The notes: generated by a model from the sequence alone, not told the origin. Shown: positions 6,978-14,865, numbered from the stretch's first letter. The stretch: DNA of 20,724 nucleotides from Bacillota bacterium (GCA_023411225.1 JAEYPA010000073.1:1-20724), one strand, 5' to 3'. Numbers and translations: made by a program.

Positions 6978-7832
6978 TTAACTAAATTCAATTTTCATAA
7001 ATTGCTTCGGGGTAATACCCTTATATTTATGAAAAATTTTAATAAAGTAACTATCATCATTAAAGCCACAGGAAATAGCTGTTTCCTTAATGCTGATATC
7101 CCTTGTAGAAAGCATCTCACAGGCACATTCGATGCGATAATAATTAAGATAGTCAATAGGAGTTCGGTCAGTCATACTTCTGAAATATCGGCAAAAGTAT
7201 TTGGGATTCATTCCTGCAATTTTAGCCAAGTCTTCAAGGCTAATGCTATTATAGTAGTTTTCAGATATGTAGGCAAGAACATTTTTAATTGATTTAAGTC
7301 TTTCAAATGCAATTTCATCTGCTATCTGCTCCTCATATAAGTGCTCGCTTAATATGATGCCTATGAGTTGATAGAGAAATCCCTGGGTCATGAATTCGTA
7401 GCCGGTCTTTTTTCTGGAAAGAGCATTACATAGATTTTCCACAACAGACCGAATGGATTGGCTGCTATCTGAAAGTACTGTTCTTATCATTATTTTATGG
7501 TCTATGATATCATTAATAGTTTTTGCACAAGCGTGGTTGTCTTTTATTAGAAACTGAAGATCAAACACAATACATTCATATTCGCAGTCATTAGGGGTTC
7601 CTCCATGAAGTACTCCAGCTGTAACGAAGATAATATCACCAGCCTTATATACTTGTACCGCATTGTTTAATGTGAGTTGGAAGGTTCCTGAGATAATTCT
7701 GATTATTTCATAGTGTGTATGCCAATGATATGGCATATGGTATCGAGGACTATGGGAAGTCTCATGATAGAATGCAATGGGAAAATTAAAGGTGCCCTGA
7801 GTTCTTTTCTCTTTATAATCTATATATTTCAT
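6978..7832 (-). CDS. AraC-family transcriptional regulator with N-terminal cupin
   Basis: The 284-aa protein has an AraC-type sugar-sensing N domain (residues about 10-110, with HWHTHYEIIRIISG and AGDIIFVTAGVLHGG typical of cupin arms). Its C-terminal double helix-turn-helix covers residues about 185-284: LEDLAKIAGMNPKYFCRYFR, then IKETAISCGFNDDSYFIKIFHKYKGITPKQF. The second helix pair is the best-conserved part of the family. GGAAGGAG precedes the ATG at 7832 with good spacing. The gene is divergent from fucI across a 182-bp gap and is co-transcribed with the lipoprotein gene. It could control its own unit, the fucose genes, or both. The palindromes in the fucose region look LacI-type, so I assign them to the other regulator. 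Confidence 0.88.
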   Translation of the reverse strand: MKYIDYKEKRTQGTFNFPIAFYHETSHSPRYHMPYHWHTHYEIIRIISGTFQLTLNNAVQVYKAGDIIFVTAGVLHGGTPNDCEYECIVFDLQFLIKDNHACAKTINDIIDHKIMIRTVLSDSSQSIRSVVENLCNALSRKKTGYEFMTQGFLYQLIGIILSEHLYEEQIADEIAFERLKSIKNVLAYISENYYNSISLEDLAKIAGMNPKYFCRYFRSMTDRTPIDYLNYYRIECACEMLSTRDISIKETAISCGFNDDSYFIKIFHKYKGITPKQFMKIEFS

Positions 7833-7889
7833 AATAAACTCCTTCCTATAAATAAGTGAATATTATACTATTTTTTTATATTATATCAC

Positions 7890-7918
7890 TTAAGTTTAAT
7901 ATTTTCATCAAGTATAAT
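7890..7918 (+). promoter_or_regulatory. Candidate promoter of fucI
   Basis: TATAAT (7913-7918) is a perfect -10 box. TTAAGT at 7890-7895, 17 nt upstream, is a poor -35, as expected for a promoter that may need an activator. The LacI-type palindrome begins 14 nt downstream of the -10 box. The leader to the fucI start is about 90 nt. Confidence 0.5.
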
Positions 7919-7931
7919 CAAAGTAGTAGAA

Positions 7932-7947
7932 AGCGTAACGTTTCGCT
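7932..7947. promoter_or_regulatory. LacI-type operator 1 (upstream of fucI)
   Basis: AGCGTAAC|GTTTCGCT is a 16-bp palindrome with one mismatched pair and the central CG typical of LacI-family operators. It sits just downstream of the candidate fucI promoter, where bound repressor would block transcription. It belongs with the sites at 10973, 11058 and 14792. Confidence 0.75.
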
Positions 7948-8014
7948 CTATATTTTACAGGCACAATAAAAGTAGTAAAAAAGTACATGTATTATTTAAA
8001 CAGGAGGTAGAGAT

Positions 8015-9817
8015 ATGGCACAGAATAGACTAATTGGTGATTATCCAGTAATAGGAATCCGACCAACAATAGATGGCCGGAGAGGTGTATTAAAGGTTCG
8101 GGAGTCCTTGGAAGAACAAACTATGAATATGGCGAAGGCAGCGGCTGAACTATTCCAAACTAATTTAAAGTATTCCAATGGTGAACCAGTTAAGGTGGTT
8201 ATTGCAGATACAACCATTGGACGAGTAGGAGAAGCTGCGGCTTGTGCGGCCAAATTCAAAAAGGAAGGTGTAGATATTACTTTAACAGTAACACCTTGCT
8301 GGTGCTATGGAGCCGAGACAATGGATATGGATCCTATGACGATTAAAGCAGTGTGGGGATTTAATGGTACTGAGCGTCCTGGAGCTGTATATTTAGCATC
8401 TGTACTGGCAACTCATGCACAGAAGGGCCTTCCTGCATTTGGCATCTATGGACATGATGTATTAGAAGCAGATGATACCTCTATTCCATCGGATGTGGAA
8501 GAAAAATTACTTAGATTTGGTCGTGCAGCAGTTGCAGCTGCAACCATGCGGGGAAAATCCTATTTACAGATTGGTTCAATTTGCATGGGTATCGGTGGTT
8601 CTATCATAGACCCTGCATTTATCGAAGAGTATTTGGGAATGCGTGTTGAGTCTGTGGATGAAGTGGAAATTATTCGCCGTATGACAGAAGAAATTTATGA
8701 TAAGAAAGAATTTGAAAAGGCTCTTAAATGGACAAAAGAAAAATGTAAAGAAGGATATGACAAGAATCCTGATTTTGTAAAAGCTTCTAATGCAAAGAAA
8801 GAAGAGACATGGGAATTCGTTGTAAAAATGATGGTCATTATAAAGGATCTCATGAATGGAAATCCAAACCTTCCAGAGGGTTGCGAGGAAGAGATGGTAG
8901 GACACAACGCTATTGCAGCTGGATTCCAGGGACAACGTCAGTGGACAGATTTCTATCCAAATTGTGATTATCCAGAATCCTTGTTAAACTCTTCCTTTGA
9001 TTGGAATGGAGCTAGAGAGCCATATATACTTGCAACAGAAAATGATGTTCTTAATGGTCTTGGCATGCTCTTTATGAAATTACTTACCAATCGAGCTCAA
9101 ATCTTTGCGGATGTCCGTACTTATTGGAGTGGCCAATCAGTTAAGAGAGCCACAGGTTATGAGATTGAAGGTCATGCGAAAGAGGCGGATGGTTTTATTC
9201 ATCTAATTAATTCTGGAGCCGCTTGTATAGATGCATGTGGTGAAGCTAAAGATGAAGATGGTAATCCTATTATTAAACAGTGGTTTGATATTACAGAACA
9301 GGATCAAGAGAATATTTTAAAGGCTACAACATGGTGCGCTGCAGATAATGGATATTTCCGAGGTGGCGGTTTCTCCTCTAGGTTTGAGACTAAGGCTGAG
9401 ATGCCATGTACTATGATTCGTCTTAATTTAGTGAAAAATCTTGGACCTGTACTACAGATAGCAGAAGGTTGGACGGTACATCTTCCTGAAGAAGTATCAG
9501 ATACTTTATGGAAACGTACAGACTATACATGGCCATGTACTTGGTTTGCACCAAGATGCACAGGAGAAGGACATTTTAAGACAGCTTATGATGTGATGAA
9601 TAACTGGGGAGCAAATCATGGAGCTATCAGTTATGGACATATCGGAGCAGATATCATTACCCTAGCATCCATTCTTAGAATTCCTGTAGCTATGCATAAT
9701 GTACCGGAAGAGAATATTTTCCGTCCGGCTTCATGGAATGCATTTGGTAGCAATTGTGAAGGACAGGATTATAGAGCCTGTGAAGCTTATGGCCCAATGT
9801 ACAAAACAATTAAGTAG
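8015..9817 (+). CDS. fucI: L-fucose isomerase
   Basis: The 600-aa enzyme interconverts L-fucose and L-fuculose, and in this family also D-arabinose and D-ribulose, in the cytoplasm. It follows E. coli FucI (591 aa) collinearly: IGIRPTIDGRRGVLKVRESLEEQTMNMA at the N terminus, VTPCWCYGAETMDMDP, WGFNGTERPGAVYLAS, FGIYGHDVLEADDTSIP, and EGQDYRACEAYGPMYK at the end (each quoted only in part). The metal ligands are in place: Glu342 in ATEND, Asp366 in FADVRTYW and His535 in GANHGAI, corresponding to E337, D361 and H528 of E. coli. GGAGG lies 7 nt before the ATG. It is the first gene of the plus-strand catabolic block, preceded by a promoter and LacI-type operator. A 105-bp gap separates it from the LacI gene, with no clear terminator between. 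Confidence 0.96.
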   Translation: MAQNRLIGDYPVIGIRPTIDGRRGVLKVRESLEEQTMNMAKAAAELFQTNLKYSNGEPVKVVIADTTIGRVGEAAACAAKFKKEGVDITLTVTPCWCYGAETMDMDPMTIKAVWGFNGTERPGAVYLASVLATHAQKGLPAFGIYGHDVLEADDTSIPSDVEEKLLRFGRAAVAAATMRGKSYLQIGSICMGIGGSIIDPAFIEEYLGMRVESVDEVEIIRRMTEEIYDKKEFEKALKWTKEKCKEGYDKNPDFVKASNAKKEETWEFVVKMMVIIKDLMNGNPNLPEGCEEEMVGHNAIAAGFQGQRQWTDFYPNCDYPESLLNSSFDWNGAREPYILATENDVLNGLGMLFMKLLTNRAQIFADVRTYWSGQSVKRATGYEIEGHAKEADGFIHLINSGAACIDACGEAKDEDGNPIIKQWFDITEQDQENILKATTWCAADNGYFRGGGFSSRFETKAEMPCTMIRLNLVKNLGPVLQIAEGWTVHLPEEVSDTLWKRTDYTWPCTWFAPRCTGEGHFKTAYDVMNNWGANHGAISYGHIGADIITLASILRIPVAMHNVPEENIFRPASWNAFGSNCEGQDYRACEAYGPMYKTIK

Positions 9818-9848
9818 TCAAATCACGTGGCCAAAAATTGGTATAACA

Positions 9849-9877
9849 TTGATATATTTGTAATTTTATGATATATT
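9849..9877 (+). promoter_or_regulatory. Candidate promoter of the LacI-family gene
   Basis: TTGATA (9849-9854) and TATATT (9872-9877) have a 17-nt spacer, 45 nt before the start codon. No good copy of the operator palindrome is present here, so the regulator may be expressed independently of the genes it controls. Confidence 0.5.
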
Positions 9878-9922
9878 GAAGTTACTACATATTATGTTTA
9901 CGTTAAGTATAAAGGAGAACCT

Positions 9923-10927
9923 ATGGCTGCAACAATACGTGATATAAAAGAACAAACAGGGTTATCACTAGCAACAATATCTAAGTATTTAAATGGTGGA
10001 AATGTTCTGCCTGAAAATAAAATGAGAATTGAGGCTGCAATAAAAGATTTAAATTACCAGGTAAATGAGATAGCAAGAGGACTTGTGACTAATAAAACCA
10101 GAACTGTTGGAGTAGTAGTTTATAGTATTATGAGCTTGTTTAACGGAACGTTGCTTCATCATATTGCGAATCGATTAAGAAAGAGTGGATATGGGCTCTT
10201 AATTTGTGATTCGGGATATGATGAAGAAATTGAGGCAAAAAATATTAAATTTCTACTGAGCAAAAAAGTTGATGGTATTATCGTGATTCCCGTTGCCAAA
10301 AAGAGCACATTTCTAAATCCAGCAAAGAATGCAGGGATACCTGTAGTGCTTCTAGATCGTACATTACAAGATTCGGTAACTGATTGTGTGAGAATTGACA
10401 ATAGAATGGCTGCATATAGAGCAGTTAATATATTGGTTGAAAACAATCATAAGAAGATTGCTGTAATCTGTAGTACTGAGGAATATACAGGCTGTGAACG
10501 ATATAAGGGATTTATGGATGCCATGGAACAAGCGGGTATTGTAGTATCGGAATGCTATCAGAAAAAGGGAAGACATTCTATTGAATATGGTTATGCAAGT
10601 ATGAAAGAGTTGCTTGAGATGAAAACACCCCCAACCAGTGTGTTTATGAGTAATTATGATCTTACTCTAGGGGCTGTTATGGCTGTCAATGAATCCAGTT
10701 ACAGTTGCCCTAAAGATATCTCATTACTTGGATTTGATGATTTGATTCTTGGTCATGTTGTGGAACCTAGGATGTATATGGTGGTACAGCCTATGAAGGA
10801 AATGGGTGAGAAGACTGTGGACCTGTTACTAAATCGTATTGAGGGCAAGGAGAATGGTACACCTGTTGAAATTGTGCTGGGTACAAGAATACAGGAAGGC
10901 AATTCTATTATAAGACTTAAAAAATAA
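9923..10927 (+). CDS. LacI-family transcriptional regulator of the fucose locus
   Basis: The 334-aa protein starts with the LacI helix-turn-helix (ATIRDIKEQTGLSLATISKYLNGG, quoted within residues 2-26) and the hinge helix NEIARGLVTNKTRTVG (residues about 47-62). A periplasmic-binding-protein-like effector domain follows from about residue 62, with VDGIIVIP, VVLLDRT, SLLGFDDL and the C-terminal sugar-pocket region. Length is standard for the family. AAGGAG precedes the ATG. It lies between fucI and the kinase and is surrounded by palindromes with the central CG expected of a LacI operator, at 7932, 10973, 11058 and 14792. By position it is the repressor of this regulon; the inducer is probably a pathway sugar or sugar phosphate. 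Both are inference from context. Confidence 0.92.
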   Translation: MAATIRDIKEQTGLSLATISKYLNGGNVLPENKMRIEAAIKDLNYQVNEIARGLVTNKTRTVGVVVYSIMSLFNGTLLHHIANRLRKSGYGLLICDSGYDEEIEAKNIKFLLSKKVDGIIVIPVAKKSTFLNPAKNAGIPVVLLDRTLQDSVTDCVRIDNRMAAYRAVNILVENNHKKIAVICSTEEYTGCERYKGFMDAMEQAGIVVSECYQKKGRHSIEYGYASMKELLEMKTPPTSVFMSNYDLTLGAVMAVNESSYSCPKDISLLGFDDLILGHVVEPRMYMVVQPMKEMGEKTVDLLLNRIEGKENGTPVEIVLGTRIQEGNSIIRLKK

Positions 10928-10972
10928 GGTAATATTACATAAAAGATAGCTACTTTATTATTTTTAATGAAT

Positions 10973-10988
10973 GGCGAAACGCTTCGCC
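10973..10988. promoter_or_regulatory. LacI-type operator 2 (distal site upstream of the kinase)
   Basis: GGCGAAAC|GCTTCGCC is a 16-bp palindrome with one mismatched pair. It lies 45 nt after the LacI stop and 85 bp (centre to centre) before operator 3. As RNA it could also fold into a 6-bp hairpin with an ACGC loop, but no T run follows, so it is not a convincing terminator. Confidence 0.72.
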
Positions 10989-11057
10989 TTCGGAAAACGG
11001 GAATTCTCATAATAATCTATTTATTTACAAAATAATGATACATATTTTTTCGAGTAA

Positions 11058-11073
11058 TACGAAACGTTACGCT
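11058..11073. promoter_or_regulatory. LacI-type operator 3 (proximal site upstream of the kinase)
   Basis: TACGAAAC|GTTACGCT shares the CGAAAC|GTTACG core with the other sites but is less symmetrical in its outer positions. It ends 18 nt before the kinase start codon, overlapping the region between promoter and ribosome binding site. A convincing -35/-10 pair for the kinase unit was not found, although the DNA before it (11010-11050) is AT-rich. Confidence 0.65.
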
Positions 11074-11091
11074 TAAGAACTGGAGGGTTTT

Positions 11092-12579
11092 ATGGGAAGT
11101 CAATTGTTAGGTATCGATATTGGAACATCCGCATGTAAGGTAGCTGTATTTGATGCTGATGGACTGGTATTAGCACAGTCTAATCAACCTTACCAGGTAT
11201 ATTACCCTCAGAGTGGATGGGCCGAGCAAGATGCTGATGAATGGTGGAACGCGATTTGTCAGGGAATTAAAGATGTACTCAAAAAAGAAGGTGTAAATCG
11301 GGATGAGATATGTGGTATTGGTGTGGATGGCCAAAGTTGGTCTGCCATTCCTGTTAACCGTGAGGGAAAGGCTTTATATAGGACACCAATTTGGATGGAC
11401 ACAAGATCCCGAGAAATTTGTAAACAGGTAAAAGATAAGGTTGGAGACAATCTCATCTTTGATATTGCTGGAAATGATTTTCTGCCTTCCTATTCTACAC
11501 CTAAAATGCTTTGGTTTAAGAAGGAAAGACCAGAAATATTTGATGAAACATATAAATTCCTTCAAAGTAACAGTTATATAGTGATGAAACTTACCGGAAT
11601 GATGAGCCAAGATTATTCTCAAGGGTATGGAATACACTTTTTTAATGTGAATACACTTACTTACGACACAGAACTTGCTGGGAAAATGGGACTTTCAGTC
11701 GATTTGGTACCAGACTTATTCAGGAGTGATGAGATTGTTGGTACTGTGTCAATAAAAGCGGCAGAGGAAACTGGATTGAAAGTAGGCACCCCGGTAGTAG
11801 CCGGGGGCCTGGATGCCGCTTGCGGAACCTTGGGAGCAGGAGTATATAAAGCTGGTCAGACCCAGGAACAGGGTGGCCAGGCTGGAGGAATGAGTATTTG
11901 TACCGAGAAGGCTCTTTCCCATAAAAAATTAATTCTCGGGCCCCATGTTGTTCCGGGACTATGGCTTCTTCAGGGTGGAACAGTTGGAGGTGGAGGCGCG
12001 TTAAAATGGTTTTGCCAAGAACTGGGGAATGGAGCTTCCTTTGATGCATTGACAGAGGAGGCAGCAAAGATTTCACCTGGCTCAGATGGTGTAATATTCT
12101 TGCCATATATGGCAGGGGAGAGATCGCCTATTTGGGATCCTGATGCAAAGGGAGTATTTTATGGTCTGTCCTTCGAGAAAACAAAAGGTCATATGATTAG
12201 AGCTATCTTGGAGGGAGTAGCATATTCCTTGGAGCATAACCTTTGTACTGCAGCTGAGACTGGTATTCAGATTGATACGTTAAATGCAATGGGTGGTGCC
12301 TCTAATTCACATTTGTGGACACAGATTAAAGCCGATGTGACAGGAAGAAGAATACAGGTACCCGCTTCTGATACAGCAACTACTTTAGGAGCTGCAATTC
12401 TTGCCGGTATTGGCTGTGGAGTCTATAAAAATTATGAAGAGGCTGTTTCACGGACCATTTCGATAACAAGAGTACACGAACCTAATATGGATAATCATAG
12501 AGTCTATGAACGGAAGATGGAACTGTATTTAGAATTGTATGAAGATCTGAAAGAAACTTTTGCCAGATATAGTGGATGA
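11092..12579 (+). CDS. FGGY-family carbohydrate kinase (probable L-fuculokinase, xylulokinase-like)
   Basis: The 495-aa kinase has the two-domain FGGY layout. LLGIDIGTSACKVAVFD (residues 5-21) is the N-terminal phosphate-1 motif, GIGVDGQSW the substrate-side motif near residue 80, and GGLDAACGTLGAG holds the probable catalytic Asp241. MGGASNSHLWTQIKAD followed by TLGAAILAG makes up the C-terminal nucleotide-binding region. In sequence style it resembles xylulokinases more than E. coli FucK, and no separate fuculokinase is seen. Beside fucI and fucU the simplest role is phosphorylation of L-fuculose (or D-ribulose) at C1; the specificity is inference. GGAGG precedes the ATG. It heads a unit with the dehydrogenase (22-nt gap) and aldo/keto reductase, controlled by operators 2 and 3. 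Confidence 0.85.
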   Translation: MGSQLLGIDIGTSACKVAVFDADGLVLAQSNQPYQVYYPQSGWAEQDADEWWNAICQGIKDVLKKEGVNRDEICGIGVDGQSWSAIPVNREGKALYRTPIWMDTRSREICKQVKDKVGDNLIFDIAGNDFLPSYSTPKMLWFKKERPEIFDETYKFLQSNSYIVMKLTGMMSQDYSQGYGIHFFNVNTLTYDTELAGKMGLSVDLVPDLFRSDEIVGTVSIKAAEETGLKVGTPVVAGGLDAACGTLGAGVYKAGQTQEQGGQAGGMSICTEKALSHKKLILGPHVVPGLWLLQGGTVGGGGALKWFCQELGNGASFDALTEEAAKISPGSDGVIFLPYMAGERSPIWDPDAKGVFYGLSFEKTKGHMIRAILEGVAYSLEHNLCTAAETGIQIDTLNAMGGASNSHLWTQIKADVTGRRIQVPASDTATTLGAAILAGIGCGVYKNYEEAVSRTISITRVHEPNMDNHRVYERKMELYLELYEDLKETFARYSG

Positions 12580-12601
12580 TCTGTATTAAGGAGGAATTGC
12601 A

Positions 12602-13651
12602 GTGAAAGCAGGAGTAGTACATGCAAAGAACGATATACGATATGAAGAAATAGAAAAGCCAGAGGTTGCACCGGGAAAGGTCCTAATCAAAGTAAAATAT
12701 ACTGGAATTTGTGGTTCGGATGTCCCAAGAGTAAATGGAGATGCCTGCCATTACTTTCCTAATGTTCTAGGTCATGAATTTTCGGGAGTGGTAGAAGCAA
12801 TTGGAGAAGGGGTTACTACTGTTAAACCAGGGGATCGGGTAGCAGGAGTTCCGTTGGTACCTTGTATGAAATGTGAGGATTGCCAGAAGGGCAATTACTC
12901 ATTGTGTAAACACTATAGTTTTATCGGTTCAAGAGAGTTTGGAAGCTTTGCAGAGTATGTGTCGGTTCCAGAAAGAAATGCAGTTAAATTTGACGAAGAA
13001 GTAAGCTTCGAAAAGGGCGCTTTTTTTGAGCCTGCAACAGTTGCACTTCATGGTTTACAAAGGGTGGACTATAAGGGTGGTAAGACAGTTGCAATTCTTG
13101 GTGGTGGTACAATAGGTATGTTGACCATGCAGTGGGCGAAGATTTTCGGCGCAAAAAAAGTTGTTATATTTGATATTTTGGATGAAAGATTGGAGCTTGC
13201 AACGCGCCTAGGTGCTGATCATGTAGTTAATTCTGGTAAAGAGAACTTTATGGATCTGGCCAATGAAATTACAGAAGGCCGTGGCTTTGATTATATTTAT
13301 GAAACAGCAGGTAATACCATTACGATGAAAATGGCATACAAATTAGCTGCTAATAAAGCACAAATATGTTTTATTGGTACACCTACGAAAGAACTCTCTT
13401 TCACAGTAGATGAGTGGGAAAGCATGAATAGAAAAGAATTTACTATGACTGGTTCATGGATGAGTTATTCTGCTCCATTTCCAGGAGCTGAGTGGGAATT
13501 GACAGCACATTATTTTAAAACCGGTGAACTAAAATTTGATGACTCCTTTATTTTTAGAATCATACCTCTCTCGGAAATTGATACAGCTTTTGAGATGTTT
13601 AAGACACCGGGTATGGTCAAAGGGAAAATACTAATTGATAGTGAAGCATAA
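12602..13651 (+). CDS. Zinc-dependent alcohol/polyol dehydrogenase (GatD-like)
   Basis: This 349-aa medium-chain dehydrogenase carries the catalytic zinc ligands Cys37 (GICGSD), His58-Glu59 (LGHEF) and Glu143 (FEP). The structural zinc cysteines are C88, C91, C94 and C102. The Rossmann motif GGGTIG spans residues 167-172, with Asp191 at the end of the second strand pointing to NAD rather than NADP. The closest recognisable relative is galactitol-1-phosphate 5-dehydrogenase: shared features include CGSDVPR, HYFPNVLGHEFSG, YSFIGSRE.G and GSWMSYSAPFPGAEWE. The start is GTG at 12602, 8 nt after AGGAGG. It lies between the FGGY kinase and the aldo/keto reductase (27-nt gap) in one operon. In a fucose locus its substrate could be a polyol such as fucitol, a phosphorylated intermediate, or lactaldehyde/propanediol; the sequence does not decide. 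Confidence 0.88.
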   Translation: MKAGVVHAKNDIRYEEIEKPEVAPGKVLIKVKYTGICGSDVPRVNGDACHYFPNVLGHEFSGVVEAIGEGVTTVKPGDRVAGVPLVPCMKCEDCQKGNYSLCKHYSFIGSREFGSFAEYVSVPERNAVKFDEEVSFEKGAFFEPATVALHGLQRVDYKGGKTVAILGGGTIGMLTMQWAKIFGAKKVVIFDILDERLELATRLGADHVVNSGKENFMDLANEITEGRGFDYIYETAGNTITMKMAYKLAANKAQICFIGTPTKELSFTVDEWESMNRKEFTMTGSWMSYSAPFPGAEWELTAHYFKTGELKFDDSFIFRIIPLSEIDTAFEMFKTPGMVKGKILIDSEA

Positions 13652-13678
13652 AAATCAAATTTGTAAGGAGGAATAATA

Positions 13679-14695
13679 ATGCCTATTGATAGTTCAAAAG
13701 TTCCACAAGTTACACTTTACACAGGAGATAAAGTTCCATGCATCGGTATGGGTACCTTTGGCTCTGATCGTTTTACGGCTGAGGAAGTCTCAAAGGCTGT
13801 TGCAGGAGCAATAAGGGCAGGATATCGTATGTTTGACTGTGCTGCTTGTTATGGAAATGAGCATTTAATTGGTAAAGTATTTCATGAGGCATTTACCGAA
13901 GGTGTAGTGAATAGAAAAGATATGTATATTATGACAAAGGTTTGGAATGACATGCATCGCCAGGTGGAAAAATCTTGTCGAAAGAGTATAGAAGATCTTC
14001 AATGTCAATACATAGATATGTTTTTTATTCACTGGCCTTTTCCTAATTATCATGCACCACATTGCGGTGTGGATGCACGTAATCCGGATTCAAAACCATT
14101 TTCTGTGGAGGAATTCATGGATACATACAGACAGTGTGAGGAGTTGGTTGACAAGCGTTTGATTCGCCACATTGGAATTTCCAATATGACCATTCCTAAG
14201 TTGAATGCTGTTATTGATAAATTCAGAATTAAACCGGTTGCTTGCGAAATGGAGTTACATCCATGTTTTCAACAACAGGAATTATTTGATTATTTGGTAG
14301 CTCATGATATCAAACCTATTGGATTTATGCCTCTGGGTTCTCCACAAAGACCTGAAAGAGATATGGAGCCAGATGATATTGCGGATTTGCAGTTGCCTGA
14401 GATGAAGGAGATAGCTAAGAACCATGGAGTTCATCCAGCTATTATAGCATTAAAGTGGGCTGTACAAAGAGGACAGATTCCAATTCCTTTCTCCGTTCAT
14501 GAGATGGAATATGTGAGTAATTTAGAGTCCACATTAACAGAACCATTAACTGAAGAAGAGATGAATATCATTGTAACTCTTGAAAAGAATAATCGCCTTG
14601 TTAAAGGCCAAGTATTTTTGTGGGAAGGTGCCAATGATTGGCATGATTTATGGGATGAAGACGGAGTAATCGTAGATTGTCCAGATGCAAAATAG
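13679..14695 (+). CDS. Aldo/keto reductase
   Basis: The 338-aa TIM-barrel NAD(P)H oxidoreductase has the complete AKR catalytic tetrad: Asp53 (MFDCA), Tyr58 (CYGNE), Lys87 (MTKVW) and His118 (FIHWPF). The cofactor-binding C-terminal region (IPIPFSVHEMEYVSNLEST) follows. GIGMGTFGSDRF-like N-terminal residues and IRHIGISNM are also standard. The C terminus is about 15-20 residues longer than usual, ending in an acidic tail (LWDEDGVIVD). GGAGG precedes the ATG. Placed after fucI, kinase and GatD-like dehydrogenase, a likely job is reduction of L-lactaldehyde to 1,2-propanediol, replacing FucO. Reduction of the free sugar to a polyol that feeds the dehydrogenase is an alternative. Neither is proven by sequence. 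Confidence 0.9.
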   Translation: MPIDSSKVPQVTLYTGDKVPCIGMGTFGSDRFTAEEVSKAVAGAIRAGYRMFDCAACYGNEHLIGKVFHEAFTEGVVNRKDMYIMTKVWNDMHRQVEKSCRKSIEDLQCQYIDMFFIHWPFPNYHAPHCGVDARNPDSKPFSVEEFMDTYRQCEELVDKRLIRHIGISNMTIPKLNAVIDKFRIKPVACEMELHPCFQQQELFDYLVAHDIKPIGFMPLGSPQRPERDMEPDDIADLQLPEMKEIAKNHGVHPAIIALKWAVQRGQIPIPFSVHEMEYVSNLESTLTEPLTEEEMNIIVTLEKNNRLVKGQVFLWEGANDWHDLWDEDGVIVDCPDAK

Positions 14696-14753
14696 TAAGC
14701 AGTTTAAGTGAATATTGTCCTATATTTATTCCATGGATGTCTTATGTAGGTTA

Positions 14754-14782
14754 TTGACAGTTTATTTAAAATAGTAGATAAT
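14754..14782 (+). promoter_or_regulatory. Promoter of the aldolase-transporter unit
   Basis: TTGACA (14754-14759) and GATAAT (14777-14782) with a 17-nt spacer form a near-consensus promoter. It is followed 10 nt later by operator 4, so the repressor would cover the transcription start. The rest of the 170-bp gap after the aldo/keto reductase shows no clear terminator. Confidence 0.85.
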
Positions 14783-14791
14783 ATTATTGAG

Positions 14792-14807
14792 AGTGAAACG
14801 TTTCGCC
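14792..14807. promoter_or_regulatory. LacI-type operator 4 (aldolase-transporter unit)
   Basis: AGTGAAAC|GTTTCGCC has the same core as the other three sites and lies immediately downstream of the -10 box at 14777. Classic repression by steric block is expected. A CcpA-type cre site was considered, but the spacing around the central CG is one base short of the cre consensus. Confidence 0.78.
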
Positions 14808-14865
14808 CTCTACTTATATACAACCCGCATGATTAAAATTATGTACATATTGGGAGGGTAAACAG

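Noticed and set aside
6951..7292. Plus-strand open frame of 113 codons opposite the AraC gene
   Set aside because: It overlaps the conserved AraC helix-turn-helix region on the other strand, has no ribosome binding site and shows no recognisable protein pattern.
9894..9909. A possible fifth operator before the LacI gene (centre ACGTTA)
   Set aside because: Only about 7 of 16 positions agree with the other sites and the outer half-sites are not symmetrical, so autoregulation is not supported.
14696..14753. A terminator after the aldo/keto reductase gene
   Set aside because: No stem with a T run is visible in this stretch, so read-through into the aldolase unit remains possible.
14792..14807. 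A CcpA cre site instead of a local operator
   Set aside because: The bases around the central CG are one short of the cre consensus, and the same motif recurs only at the local catabolic units, which fits the locally encoded LacI protein better.
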